A DNA stretch of 64,000 nt, taken from Rhyacophila brunnea (taxonomy: Eukaryota; Arthropoda; Insecta; Trichoptera; Rhyacophilidae). Both the position numbers and the translations under genes were made by a program. The DNA lies in NCBI GenBank assembly GCA_022495005.1, contig JAGYXB010000800.1, forward strand, positions 62,001 to 126,000, given 5' to 3'. Under the pieces are notes generated by a model. The model did not search any database and was not told the origin of the DNA. It worked only from the letters and a program-made list of their open reading frames with translations. Position 1 is the stretch's first letter; each line of letters starts with the position of its first letter. Shown here one piece after another: positions 1 to 11,375 of the stretch.

Positions 1-445
1 ATTATTATTATTGGAAATATTATTATTGTTTGAAATATTTTTTGCTATCCGTTACCGGTCCCCCATTGTCTCGCACTTCATGCTGGTCTGGATCAGAGGA
101 AAAACTCAGTGACTTATTAAGGGGCATGGTAATGACTTAAAAGCCAAATCGTGTTTTTAAATTGTTCGGAAAATAAATGATTACTGATACAGGCACTTGT
201 TCACAATGCAACACCGTCGATGTGTGCATTATATACTTAATGAAATTAAAAGACAATAACATCTGTCGTAGTTATAATTCATTATATTATTACGTACTAA
301 TTTCAGTACCTACACATCTCGTATGTTTATAGGATACCACTGCAACATTTTGTTTGATGAAGAACAGGCGCCCACATACTGCGGGGGTTTCTGGTCCGGA
401 CCCTCCCTAAACGAAAAATATACAAATCAATTGGGTAAACGGAAT
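1..445. other. Intergenic AT-rich start of window with a GGTCCGGACC-type repeat
   Basis: No gene is visible. The first 40 bases are a degenerate ATT run. Bases about 352-420 hold a GC-rich palindromic motif around tggtccggacc followed by ccctcc. Related motifs (gggggtccGGACCcgaaacccccc type) recur at about 3893-3965 and 6295-6360 in the other orientation, so this is a short dispersed repeat or the end of a larger element. No partner end was identified. Confidence 0.4.
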
Positions 446-640
446 ATACCTGCTTATTATTCTTCATCAGGCTCTCATGGCTGAGAATTGTGATAGATGA
501 TTTGACTGACCAACAGCCTTCAGAATGGGTTGGCTACACTCCGCTCGGCATTCTATGATATGCAAGGCCTGTGGCATCTGGAAGACCGAAGACCCCACAC
601 AACACTCTTGCACTACACTAAAATAAGTATAGAAAAAACC
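446..640 (-). pseudogene. Decayed 3' end of an RTE-like non-LTR retrotransposon
   Basis: The minus strand reads a short open segment ending in a histidine/proline-poor tail with ...LSQFSAMRA, and the nucleotide end gctctcatggctgag closely resembles the 3' end of the retrotransposon at 60487 (actcatggctgaggatcgtgac). It is followed on its 3' side by an AATAATAAG tail, as expected for elements that end in short simple repeats rather than poly(A). Only the last part is present, so it would be a 5'-truncated dead copy. The protein-level match is weak and this is an inference from the shared terminus. Confidence 0.4.
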
Positions 641-646
641 GTAGGT

Positions 647-1013
647 CATGGCCCCCACAAGGGGAGCCAGACAAGGCTCTATCCAAGGGGCTCGGGGTCA
701 AGGGAGCCCAGCGTGACGAGTCGAACAGATAAATGAGATAAACACACATCACAAATTTGCACTAATAGTAAAAAAGTCGCCTGCAGCGCTATTTTACTCT
801 AAGAGTAGTGGTTGTGCGATGCAATTTTTGATTTTTGTATCGATACTCGACAACTGCATAATTTAAGTGGATGTATTCATAAACAAAATTTTACCTCGAA
901 CACCATTTGGAAAAAGCTACTATAGAGGGTCACACTGCCTTTAACCTTAGTGATAGGTGGGAGGCCCATCAATGATCCTAGTCTGGGAGCCCGCTTCAGG
1001 ATGTGGGGCCATG
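647..1013 (-). mobile_element. GGCCCCCAC-ended repeat, most complete copy
   Basis: The segment starts with catggcccccaca and ends with the inverted form tgtggggccatg, so it has GC-rich inverted ends inside AT-rich DNA. Read on the minus strand it carries, in order, ccacatcctgaagcgggc, a ggttaagggcagtgtg block, a gcaggcgacttttttacta block and a cgggccc/ccaggct-like block. The same order is found at 9161-9873, 13964-15243 and 27275-27491 on the plus strand. No coding capacity is seen, so it is best described as a short non-autonomous DNA element. Flanks both contain gtaggt, but a clean target duplication could not be fixed. Confidence 0.7.
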
Positions 1014-1115
1014 ATGTAGGTACACGACTTAAAAAATAACTTGTGTTTTATATAAGTACGTGAATTACTTTGCTTATTTCATTAAGGAACTAATTCGATT
1101 ACGCTCAATTAATCA

Positions 1116-1479
1116 TTAAGAGCGTAGTTCAGTGAAACGGCAAATAATTTTTAACAGTAGGTGCGACGAAATTTCTCACTAGTCGCCAATCGGAGACTGA
1201 CAGTCGAGGTGTCCGCACGTCGATTTGTTTTGTCATAGCGTCAGATGAAAATATTCTTAAATCGTGTAAATATGACTAAAAAAACTTTACGTAAAATGAA
1301 AACATGTCAATGAATATACTATTATTATTAGTAATATAACAATAAACATAACATTAAATGGACGCATGTTGGATTTTTATGACAAATTATATTTCGTTCG
1401 GCACGCGTCATTTGCACAATCCGCGCATCGTCTAGCCACGATCTTTTTAGACCATGCCTCAACTGAAGTATAGCCTTAA
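1116..1479 (-). mobile_element. TTAA-flanked MITE (364 bp), copy 1
   Basis: Both ends lie in TTAA (1116-1119 and 1476-1479). The ends are inverted: ttaagagcgtagttcagt at the left and actgaagtatagccttaa at the right. The body includes ggcgatgcgcgg-type and gccaatcggagactgacagtc blocks shared with copies at 15559-15927, 15924-22437 (split) and 53982-54351. TTAA target duplication is characteristic of piggyBac-like transposition. No open frame is present, so it would be a non-autonomous family mobilised in trans. Confidence 0.75.
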
Positions 1480-3160
1480 ATCTTCGGGTTAAATTTTTAC
1501 ATTTGGATTACATTATTAGTACCTAATGATTTCAATAGAAAATTTACGTATAAGTAATTATTGTTGTTCACAAAACGAAAACAAAAAATCTAAAACAGCT
1601 CGTAAATACAATATATTAAAATTTGATCCGAAAAGGGTGACCCAGTAGTTCAAATCTCAATTTGAATTAGTAACAACAAACCGTGAAATTTAAGCTGGTC
1701 ATAAATCAACGGCACCCTTGTTTTTTTGAACGACCCCATTTTGATCGTAAAAAGCGCGAGAGAGATTCTCAAATATTTAACGAGAGAGAAAAAATATTGC
1801 ACGAACCTATCCATCTACCTAATTTGCGTCGAATTTTAGTAGGATTTTCAAAGTCGACCACGAAAATCAACAAGGCGTTTATTCATTAGGATGCTATTTT
1901 AGGGGAATGTAAGTAGGTACTACTAGGAGTACTAGGAGCATATTGAAGAAAGAATAGGTAAGTACAAGTCGGTTTATAGGAAGCCAGGCGGGAACCGCTC
2001 CAATTTTCATAGCCGATTTTGGCATAATTCATGAATTCAAGAATGAAAACCTAACCTAACAAACAATCCAGTCAGAATATCAGTCCTATGCGACATTTCT
2101 TTGACCACGGTAAAAACTCGGCTACAAATCGCAGTCCTCAGTTCCTAATGAATACGACAAAATATTCATCAGGATTCATCAGAATTTTCCAGGGGTTTTT
2201 CAAGGCGGTTTCATAGGCCCTGGCCGAATTCAAATTAGCAATACCCGATGCGGGTAGAAGAATAGTTTTCAATAAGGCATATTCTCTCAGCCGGCACAAT
2301 TTTCATTTGACTAGCATCAAGTAGAGTAGTTTGCGTGCCAAAGTCCTTAAAGAAACTTCGATAGTAAATGCGACGTATCCATAAAGGCATCTAGGAAAAA
2401 ATCCAGTATATCGGCTATTTTTCAAAATGTGTTTGCCGCTAGCTTCCTGTAAACTGACAAGAACCAAAAAACATAATATATAACGGATGCTACGTGAAAG
2501 TTTGTAGGTATGCATAATATGAGAGGAGCAGTTTATTTTGTGATTCATCTACCTAAGACTATACCTACCTACATTATAAATGAATGGTCATGGTAGAAGT
2601 CCCAAAACTGATCGTGTATCCCACTACTCACCCCCTCACATGGTATTTCAAAGACCCCAAATGGACTCCCCTATTCATTAATTTTTCTTCTTCTTCCTCA
2701 TTACTAAAGATTGTGACATGGACGATTTGCCAAATATTTCTCTCTTGGCCTCTTCAACGTCAACAGGTAAAGAAATCTGGTTTTCGGAAGCGGAACGAGA
2801 ATCGAAATTACCTGCACTGCAACTGCGTCACTAAAAGACTCTCTAAAGGCTTCTCTATTAATTATTATATAATACTGTTAACTAAAAAATTTGGTAGAGA
2901 GTCATATATGTAATATAAAATGGAAAAATAGAATAGTAAATAATATGTACTTTATTACAAAATTGAACAAGAGATTCAATGAAATTATAATATGTGTATT
3001 GTTGTTATTCTAATCTAATATAATCTTAAAAGTCTGACACTACTAAGTCACTTTGGCAATATGAAATTAATAAAGTCTCTCAACACAAAAAGTAGTTTAT
3101 CGCATATTATTTCTATATTGGAGAAGCATAACTCATTTCTCATCTCAGGCGATGCGATGT
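1480..3160. other. No gene seen; contains a dispersed repeat at about 2005-2490
   Basis: AT-rich DNA with no supported gene. Blocks at about 2009-2060 (ttttcatagccgattttggc, then cataattcatgaattcaaga) and 2400-2475 (tccagtatatcggctattttt and gctagcttcctgtaaactgac) recur at 53158-53300, so an old dispersed repeat lies here. Open frames at 1683-1889 and 2584-2913 show no recognisable domain and look fortuitous. Confidence 0.5.
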
Positions 3161-3560
3161 CCCCCATTTCCGAAGGCCCATATAAATTCCCGTCGAACGT
3201 GGTCCAGCAAAATCTCAATTTAGATATTTAGATGAGTGAGCTAGCTACCGGAGCAGCCGATATACGGTTAAATTTATTACCATGGGATATCAATTTCTCG
3301 CCGAATATTTTAGCCAGGGCCACTAACTTCCCTCGGTTAAAAATAATGTGCGCGCCTTTGATTATGTTATACGCAAGGTCACAGGCGCACACAGAGAAAA
3401 ATAATTTGTGTGGGGGTGTCCATTTTGAAAAAATAACCATAATATCTTCACATTTACTTCGCCTACTTATTAATAGCTTCTCGTTGATTAAACCGCTAAT
3501 ATACCGCACGTTTATAGGTATATTCCCCATACCTAGATACTCTGTACTTTGAGTCCAGCG
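3161..3560. other. Unrecognised segment with overlapping ORFs on both strands
   Basis: A 106-codon frame (+, 3232-3552) and a 100-codon frame (-, 3228-3530) lie over each other. The stretch is less AT-rich than its surroundings. Neither product resembles a family I know, and at most one could be real; simultaneous openness on both strands in a moderately GC segment is often chance. I assign no function. Confidence 0.25.
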
Positions 3561-4161
3561 ATAAATATCCAGATATAACTATGGTGGGTTATCGAATGAG
3601 CGTGGCTTGTCGGTCATATATGTAAGTGTTCGCTTGTGTCGTCCGTGCTGTCTTTATTTTTAAAACATGCCGCATATGAATATTAAAGAAAACATTGGAT
3701 GCCCCAGATAATTGCACACATTTATGAATGCCTAGGTCTTTCAGTCAACACAGGTTTTGCGTGTCGTAGAATACCGAGAGGAGTGGGAAAAACCCGTTGA
3801 GAAGGCTGTTAGACAGCCAAATCATCCGGGCCACGATCCTCAGTCATGATGTCACTAAAAAGAAACACAAGTGATATTTCATGTACCGAAGTCGAAAAGT
3901 ATGTGTTCTGTTTATGGGGGAGGGGTCCCGGACCCGAAAACCCCCCTTGTGTGCGCGCCTACAAAGTCAACATGTTCAACTATGCCACAATTGCAATCAT
4001 TAATTAATTTATTAAACTATTTTTTTTATTCAACGAATACCTAAGACACAAGATTTGAGAATGTAACATTCTATATATTGAATATACAAAATTTGAGAAC
4101 ATCTCATGCATATAGGTACTTACTTACACACTAAAGAAAATCATTTTATAGAAAAAAATAC

Positions 4162-4233
4162 GACACCCGACGGGACTTGAACCTGTATCTGCTAGATTCG
4201 CGCCAGTATGCTTTTCCAATTAAGCTACGGGCA
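4162..4233 (-). repeat. tRNA-like sequence (SINE-head or tRNA pseudogene) in left foldback arm
   Basis: Read on the minus strand it has a good A box (tagcttaattgg) and B box (ggttcaagtcc), a D stem GCTT/AAGC, and a T arm with one mismatch. Ends ATGCCC and GGGTGT pair with a wobble. The anticodon arm is poor (four pairs, no T33 at the usual place), so a functional isotype cannot be assigned. It is more likely a polymerase III promoter-bearing SINE head than a working tRNA. Confidence 0.6.
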
Positions 4234-4332
4234 TATTAACTACTAGTTGTTACATAAAAATGCTTATCCAATTGTAACATGTAACTGAAATAACTGTAAC
4301 AACTACTAGTTAAAATCGTTGTAATTAACTAA

Positions 4333-4406
4333 GATACCCGTAGCTTAATTAGAAAAGTATACTGGCGCAAATCTAGCTGGTACAGGTTCAAGTCCCGTCA
4401 GGTGTC
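4333..4406 (+). repeat. tRNA-like sequence in right foldback arm
   Basis: It begins gataccc and ends ggtgtc, which pair over six bases with one wobble. A box (tagcttaattag) and B box (ggttcaagtcc) are clear. It differs from the left-arm copy at several positions, including within the anticodon region, where neither copy gives a convincing stem. Two opposed internal promoters would transcribe towards the flanks from a hairpin. Functional tRNA status is unlikely. Confidence 0.6.
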
Positions 4407-4469
4407 GTATTTTTTTCTACAAAATGATTGTTTCGAGTACATAATATTATGTATTATGCATGAGATGTT

Positions 4470-5312
4470 TTACAAGTAAATATAAGTATATTAATTGAGT
4501 TTGCATTTACTTGGTAGAATTTCATTTTACAAGAAATGAAAATATAAATAATATTAAATTCTACAGGTTTTTTAAAAAAGGTTTTGTCGATAGCTATTTC
4601 GGTTGTAACACCATTATCAAGACTATTCAGATAGGCCGTTTGCCTTTGCTTAAATACTATACGTATCGGTAGAGACAGAATACATTTTCTTATATATTAG
4701 TATTCAATAATTTATTGTTTTTGATAATAAATAATTTATACTTCTTTATAAAATGATAAATGTTTAATTAGACTTAATGTGTTAATCGTTTGGTAACTGT
4801 CCTCTAACTCCTGACATCAATATATTAGTAGTGTTTTTAATATAAATACTGACTCTTTATTATTTAACAAGTTCCGGCGTAGGTATAAGCACACATCATA
4901 TCTGTACAATATATTCTTCATTATCCGGGCAACATGCATAATAAATTATGAATTATTATTGCATTATAAAAATATCAGGGAGTTTCTTGTCGGCCTGCAT
5001 GGAATGTTTAGTGCTTAGGTATATAATTTCTAATGATGGCGAAATAAAATGCCAATTTAATTAATCCAAGCGGCTGGCAGGTGTATGGCGCGTGCAGTTT
5101 TGTAACTTGCACATGTAAAAATGATTTTATATCTCTTCACATTTTATGAGCGCCTAATGCCATAATACAGCACGGGTTTATGCAGTTGAAAAAGGTAGAC
5201 AAAAACACGTATAAACCTAATAGGAGTAATAGGTATATTGTTTTAAGTTTGAAACAATGATTCAATACCTAGTAATAGTAACCATATTATTATGTATGCA
5301 TTGCCATAGGTC
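4470..5312. other. AT-rich interval, no gene seen
   Basis: No frame, repeat boundary or RNA gene could be supported in this stretch on either strand. Confidence 0.5.
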
Positions 5313-5704
5313 AATGGCGAAGAGTGAAGGTAGGCTGTGGAAATCCGTCATAAATAGTATGCCTACACTAAACTTTGTCAGTCATTCTTATTTGTTTTCA
5401 TTGAACTAATAATATAAATTGCAGATGGTATCGATTAGTTTTGGTTTAGGCAGGGCTTAATCAACTTTTAAAAACCATATTCTGCAATTTTCTTTTCTTA
5501 GTTTGATTCGAATCTCCACAACTTACCTCTTCTATTAGGGCTTAGCCTAGGCAGGGTTTAATTGAATATTAAAAACTTATCAATACAAATTACAATTTGT
5601 ATTCTTATTTCAATGAAAAGAAATAATTATGACTGACAAAATTAAGTGTGCACTATTGATGCTGAATCTCCACAGCCTACCCACACCCTTCGCTACTACC
5701 ACGA
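5313..5704. repeat. Foldback repeat related to the 22.9-24.0 kb element
   Basis: The left arm (about 5313-5440: caatggcgaagagtgaagg, taggctgtgg, ttgtcagtcattcttatttg, ttcattgaacta) is inverted in the right arm (about 5585-5704: ttcaatgaaaagaaataatt, ccacagcctaccc, cttcgctac). The same arm sequence bounds the larger element at 22931-24017. The centre holds ggcagggttTAAt-type direct repeats. No coding sequence. Long arms suggest a foldback or Mutator-like MITE. Confidence 0.6.
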
Positions 5705-6677
5705 TAGTAGGTATATTCTTCGTTTTACCATTATTTTATTTTTTTTACACTTAATGCTATGACAATGTCTAGATACCATAGACAATGCGCGTAAAAGTCG
5801 ATAGAATATTATATAAGTATATATCAGTAGATACATTAGCTATTTAATTCTGTAAATCAAAAGTAAATGGTTAGGTTTCCTTTTTTTAGAAAATTAGTTA
5901 TAGGCATAGTCAGTTACAATAGTCTGAGTGACAATATAAACAAAAGAAGACACCGTGAAAAAAAAGCGGTTATTTTAACTATTGAGTAGGTATATTGTGC
6001 CTAACTTCAATGTGACACCCCACCTTTAACCCCTGACGTAATAATAGAATTTTAGTTGCAAACCACTTTTAAACTACTGGTAATACATATCTGCCTATAG
6101 GTACATAGCAAATTTAGTAAATATATTCAATTTCATTTTTTTAACATTGTGGACATTCCAAATTATAAGTTTAAGACGTTCACAACATGACATTTAGAAA
6201 CAAAGAAATATAAAACAGTATTACATAAAAAAGAGATAGATCAGTATAGAGATAGACCCACCCTTACCCAATTTTCCGGGTAACGATCCTTACGAGGTAA
6301 TTATTTGTAATTTTCCGTTTCTGGGGGGGGTCTGGACCCGAAACCTCCCCCTGCCTATTGACTATATTGAATTGACATAGTTTTAGAAAATACAAAATTT
6401 TGAAGCCTCTTTATCGCAGTTTAAAAAATTGCGTATGCTAGTTACCGTTCTAGCATGAATAAAAAAAACCAAAGTGAACACATACCTACACCTTTTAAAC
6501 ACGAATAATGTAGCCGTTTAATTTTTGATTCATGCGCGCACAATCCTCTGTAATTTTGAATTATTATGCTTGTGATAAAAATCGATACACAGTCACGGAG
6601 TAATTAAAAATTGGTCGAGTCATAAAATATATGTTGCTGACATACACATTTCGTCCCAAAGAAACGTGTGCCTAGAG
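5705..6677. other. AT-rich interval with one GC-rich repeat motif
   Basis: No gene seen. A tctggacccgaaacctcccc motif at about 6320-6352 belongs to the dispersed GGTCCGGACC-type repeat also seen at about 390 and 3925. Confidence 0.4.
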
Positions 6678-7438
6678 CAGCGATTTCCAAACTGAGAGAC
6701 GCGGAGGGTTGCAAAGGGAGGCGCGAAAAGTTTAACACAATTAATGTAGCCACAGGTTTGCAGTTTGCAAATGCATAGTTCATAAAACGGCCGCTAGTTA
6801 TAAACTACATAAAAAAACAATCCTATAAAAGGTTGTTTGCAAACCTGTCTGAAAATATGGAGACTAATTATATAATACCTCACTTCAATACTATTGTGAA
6901 GCGAGCTGGCTATCTTGTGAAAATATGAAATAAAAGGGTGAAATCATAATGTTGAAATTTGAGGCAAACTTGTTTAGGAACGATAATTTTGTTGTTAAAC
7001 TTGTCTATTTGGTTGAAATTAAAAAAAAAGAGTGAATAAATCAATACAAGGACCACCAATGCATTCACTGATATAAAAAGACAAAGTGAAGGCATTCATA
7101 AAAAAAATTGAAGCTTTGGAAAAATTAAGTTCACCATATTTCCACTTTTAAATTATGTCTGCGCCAGATAGATTGAAGCAAACAAAAATCTATTTACTGA
7201 GTTCTTGGTTAGTTTGGTAATGCACTTTTTAAATTATTTCATTAATAGTAAAAATGAATATAATATAAGTACCTAGTAAAACCTTGTTTATTTTTATAAT
7301 TAAGTTTTTAATTTTTGTATTAGTACATTGTTGACTATTTAAAAAGGTGTGTTAAAAATGAAATAAAGGGGGGGGGGAGGCGCCAAGATTAGATTTTTTT
7401 AAAGGGAGGCGTAGTAACATAAAGTTTTGAAACCACTG
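6678..7438 (+). mobile_element. Non-autonomous hAT element with ZBED5-like transposase relic
   Basis: The ends are inverted and of hAT type: cagcgatttccaaact at the left and agttttgaaaccactg at the right. The 8-bp flanks gcctagag and acctacag match at six positions, consistent with an old hAT duplication. Between about 6900 and 7120 the plus strand reads a broken frame resembling the central part of ZBED5-like hAT transposases: a serine-leucine-glutamine-glycine block, then KDKVKAFIKKIEAL with stops and shifts around it. A sister copy in inverse orientation is at 26993-28049. Inactive. Confidence 0.75.
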
Positions 7439-9160
7439 ACCTACAGAGTATGAATAAAGTGAAAAAATGTGATACCTACCTAAATATTTAATAAGTCTCC
7501 GATTTTAGTTAACAAAATTAGAACATGGTTACATGTTTTATATTTTTGTGTTATTTTAGTGTTAATTAGATATCCTATCTACGACTCCCCACTCTTAATG
7601 TATATCCAATGGTGAAGTTAATGCTACATCCACTCAGTTCCATCACTTCGTCGCTCCAGCGCGCCTGTAATTTCCCTTTTTTCCTGAACGCCATAAAAAA
7701 CACAATGTATCTATATTATTCTCCAGATTTTCTTGTCCGTTATAGTTGTGTAAGAAAAAAATGTAAAGTGCTTCTTGTATAAGATTATACAAATTGTATA
7801 TGAAAACTAACCGCTGATAATATATACCTACTTGTATAATATTATAACGTAATATGGTTACAAATTTTATTTTTCATGTTTTAGTAAAATAATACATAAA
7901 AGGTAGGTAATAAATGCATGGTGTAAATTGTACTTCTGAACTTGATTCGAGCACGTTGTTGCGCTTAATAGCTAAACGTCGACTAATATGTAGAAGAAAA
8001 TCATATGTCATATAGGTATGCGCCTCTTGTCACGTTATACTTGCAGCGTGTAGATCGCTTTTGTATCAATGCTGCAGAGTGAGGTTGAGTCGCTCATGAT
8101 AGTGGGGTCCGTTCTGTTCTAAGTATTCATAGAAAAAGACGTCTTAACGTAGGTAAATTAACCGACTCATAAATATTAGGCTCATACCAATATTATTCTT
8201 TTGTAATCAGATAATTATGATAATAATAAATTTACTCTACCTATATTGCAATAAGCGTGTATATTGTAATATAGCACCGTTATCATCTTCTATTGACGCG
8301 TATGAAGGTATAGGTGCGCATAAATATTGCCACATACACCGACATACATAACATTAGAGTATTTAGTTGAAAAATGAACTCCACATACATTGCAATAAAC
8401 ATATCTATTGCAAATTCTGGTCCATTTCTTTCACGTATTCTGATGACGTGTTGACTTTAAAATTGAGGCTTTTTTATGTGAGTTTGTGTCCTGGTAGATG
8501 TTGTAGGTAGACGGTTAGAACATATTTATGTTTATAATTATTGATATTGTTTTGATTTTATGTAAGTGTATATTTATTTACATTTAATATTGTGTCTCGA
8601 AGCCTGCATGTCAGTTATTATTAATTTGCATTAATTTGTTGGTAGGTAATTGTTTTGCAAAATTAAAAGTGCAAATATTATTTATTTTGCCAACGCCTTG
8701 TACCTGAATAATTAATTCCGTCATGGTGGCAATATCTTATCGACAACACGAAGTTTTTTCTCTTTATTAAGAGGTATATTTTAATTACTGCGCGGTGGGA
8801 AGGGAAGACGTTGTTCAATTTCTTGTAGGAAACTTCAGGTTACCGAAGTGATGCACCTGTCTTCCGAAGTATAAAGTCAAACAACTCGAATGCAAGTTAA
8901 AGTTCAGCTTTGGAAGCAGTGACGTCAATACACGTATATTAAAACTTCTGCATAGATATAGATCTTCAAAATTATTATTAAACATGTATTATCAATAATA
9001 TTTTGTATTGAAGATTAAACTCTATTACTATACTTAATAATTTTATATTGCCTCTACGACGGTCTGATGTCAATGTTTTGTTACAGGTTTTTCAAATAAG
9101 AAATGAATGTGAGTCAGCTGTTCAACATATTATTACATATTAGGTAAATATATGTATAAG
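7439..9160. other. AT-rich interval with a small retrotransposon scrap
   Basis: No gene seen. Bases about 7625-7680 on the minus strand (ggcgcgctggagcgacgaag, then tgatgg) match the C-terminal coding tail of RTE-like retrotransposons (ARWSDEVMEL-like), as in the copies at 25500 and 60540. Nothing else could be assigned. Confidence 0.4.
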
Positions 9161-9873
9161 CATGGCCCCCACATCTTGAAGCGGAGCCCCAGGCCAGGAT
9201 GTTTGGTGGGCCCCATACCTATCAGTGATGCCAACCGTACTATAATTATAGTACAATACTTTAATTTTGATTCCATGAAACATGTAAAATACTATAATTT
9301 TACGCCAAATATACCAAAATACTATAATTTTAAAGGATTCAAGACGAAAAATGTTCCTGTACTATATATTTTTCCGAAATACTCGTACTATATTTTTTAC
9401 GCCTTTGTACTATAATCAGCATATAAAAAGATGGCAACACTGATATCTATCGCTAAGGTTAAGGGCAGTGTGATTCTCTACACTTTAGTGTTCCCTAAAT
9501 GGTATCACCAATGGAACCCCAGGGTTCCCCAAAGTAAAATTAAGGGCGTTCTGTGTAATTTTAGCGATTTTTCTATAAATATATAGCCAGTTCAGGAAAC
9601 ATACTAAAAATAATTAAAATAAATTTCTATAAGTGAAATATCATTTATTTATATCAATCGTCATATCACATCGAATTGTATCACATAGCAACATATTTGT
9701 AAATGTTAACATTTTTGAAGTAAAATAGTCGAAGGCGACTTTTTTACTATCAGAGCAATTTTCTGGTGTGTGTTTATCTCACTTAACTGGTCGAGCTGCC
9801 ACGCCGGCCCCCCTCTATGCCCGGGCCTTCAGGCTAGAGCCCTGTCACCCCCCCCCCTCTTGTGGGGGCCATG
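9161..9873 (+). mobile_element. GGCCCCCAC-ended repeat interrupted by a hAT MITE
   Basis: Starts catggcccccacatc and ends tgtgggggccatg, forming GC-rich inverted ends. Order of internal blocks equals the copy at 647-1013 read in reverse: gaagcgg..ccccaggccaggat, ctatcgctaaggttaagggc, aggcgacttttttactatc, tgcccgggccttcaggctag. The copy is split at 9223-9442 by a hAT-like insertion. An open frame at 9152-9415 crosses both elements and is fortuitous. Confidence 0.75.
9223..9442. mobile_element. hAT-type MITE, 220 bp, nested
   Basis: Inverted ends cagtgatgccaac and gatggcaacactg, with flanking 8-mers atacctat (9215-9222) and atatctat (9443-9450) matching at seven of eight positions. CAG/CTG ends plus 8-bp duplication are diagnostic of hAT transposons. 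The body is a reiterated tactataattt motif. It has no coding capacity and interrupts the older GGCCCCCAC element. Confidence 0.8.
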
Positions 9874-10883
9874 GGTGTAAGGTTCAATATAGTTACTAGT
9901 TAACTAAATAATTAAGTATGCCCATTCTGTAAATAAAAAAAATCATTGAAATCGATCGTTTTCAGTACCTATCAATAATGTTCTCACAGAATAGTTTTTA
10001 TTTTCAGAAAAAATGAGTTTATATTTTGTGATGCCATAGTATCTATATATAACACCCCCCCCCCTATCCCCTTTGTCAAATTATATCAGACCTCCCCCTA
10101 TAGAGCGTGACGTTATATATGGACGACCTTTCTTTAGTCTATAGGTACTCTTGGATTAAATAAACACAAAAATCCTACAAACTCTGAAAAATGACAAACT
10201 GTATAATTCATGCAAAACTATTTCAAAGCTGTTACGTTTAAAACAATGTTGCCGCTACTGTCTTTATTACAAATGAAATCTTTAATTATGAATGGACGCT
10301 TGTCTAAGTTAATTAATGAGTTAATTGATCAATCGATTGAGATAAAAATTAAATGTTCAATTAAATTGTCAACGTCAGAGCGTGCTAAAGATGTGTCAAT
10401 TAATTTCGGCCAAGAGAACAAACACCAACAAAGCAGATAGCCTGTGAATTAATCGATGGAGGATTTTATTTATATGTTAATTATTGTTTTCCATGGCAGC
10501 TATTAGATGTGATATATATATATAAATAGGGATAGGTATAGACCAATGACATATTAATGTCATTGGTATAGAGCTACTAATTAACCATTATTTTTTTTTA
10601 TTTATACTCAAACTGTGTAATGCTTTAGGCTTAGACAACGGAAAAATAATAGTCCAGTTTTTCGTCAAGAACTAGATAAAGGTCCTTCTTGTAATATTAA
10701 TGAGCCGCATTCTTCATTTCCAAGTACATAGTTCACGTGCCAGAAAAAAAAGCAAAATATTGGTCTACTATTATACTAAGGAAGATAACAAGGACTTTAC
10801 TGTAAACTATACATTGGCAGACATAGTAAATTGATTAAACGGCACATTAATAACTTTACACTGTAATACGTCCCAAAATTATG
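9874..10883. other. AT-rich interval with a C-run repeat
   Basis: No gene seen. About 10050-10135 contains a cccccccccc run followed by tagagcgtgacgttatatat and ggacgacc, a composition reminiscent of dispersed insect repeats, but I cannot identify the family or its ends. An open frame at 10210-10440 has no recognised domain. Confidence 0.35.
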
Positions 10884-11010
10884 TTAACGGCCCATGTGCG
10901 CCACGTAGGTTAAAATGGAGCTTTTATGGTATTTTCAGAGCATACTTCTGGACATTCCTTAAACGTTGTAGGTAATTTATTTATATAATTTTGAAGCCTT
11001 ATTATCCTTT
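10884..11010 (+). mobile_element. TTAA-flanked MITE, one-ended fragment
   Basis: Begins at TTAA (10884-10887) followed by cggcccatgtgcgccacgta and atggagcttttatggtat, and continues through ggacattccttaaacgttgt and attttgaagccttatta. These blocks are those of the complete copy at 12194-12383, here in the order of one end plus the interior. The opposite end is missing. Confidence 0.6.
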
Positions 11011-11294
11011 ATATTTATTTTAAACATTTGATGACTTAATAATGTATTTTTATAGCATAAAATAGTTTTCTTTTAAACCTCTCGATCTAATGTTTTAGAA
11101 TATAGTCATATTTCAGTACATCCATGTGCAGTGGTGTTAAGATTTTTTAGATTTATTAATTTTTAAACGTATTTATAAAACCATTAGTAAAATTAATGTT
11201 AACATTATATAATGAAATATTGACGATAAAATATTTTATATTTTATAATCTCTGTGATCTCAAATTTGACAAGCATTTTATTATTAAAAAAATG

Positions 11295-11375
11295 GGCACG
11301 ATTAACACATTTGAAGATAATTATAAAGATACTAATTATAAGCTATATCTTTGATGTCTTCAAATGTGATAAAAC
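11295..11375. repeat. Imperfect hairpin
   Basis: cacatttgaagataattata is followed about 30 bases later by the near-inverse tatctttgatgtcttcaaatgtg. It could be a small MITE or a remnant of one. No flanking duplication was fixed. Confidence 0.4.

Larger units (their letters stand above)
4098..4469. mobile_element. Foldback element carrying a tRNA-like sequence in each arm
   Basis: The left arm (about 4098-4255) and the right arm (about 4296-4469) are imperfect inverted copies separated by roughly 40 bases. They match from catctcatgca / tgcatgagatg at the outside, through gaaaaaaatacgacacc / ggtgtcgtatttttttc, to actactagttgttaca / tgtaacaactactagt at the inside. Each arm includes a 72-74 nt tRNA-like stretch. 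A partial relative with the same outer sequence is at 32292-32515. The transcript could fold into a long hairpin. Confidence 0.75.

Noticed and set aside
3228..3552. Pair of about 100-codon frames on opposite strands as genes
   Set aside because: No recognised domain, fully overlapping, and no splice or conservation evidence available; kept only as an unrecognised segment.
4162..4406. Functional tRNA genes
   Set aside because: A and B boxes are good, but the anticodon arm has mismatches and no proper T33, and both copies are within a foldback repeat.
9152..9415. 87-codon frame
   Set aside because: It crosses the boundary of two nested mobile elements and contains only reiterated tactataattt translation.
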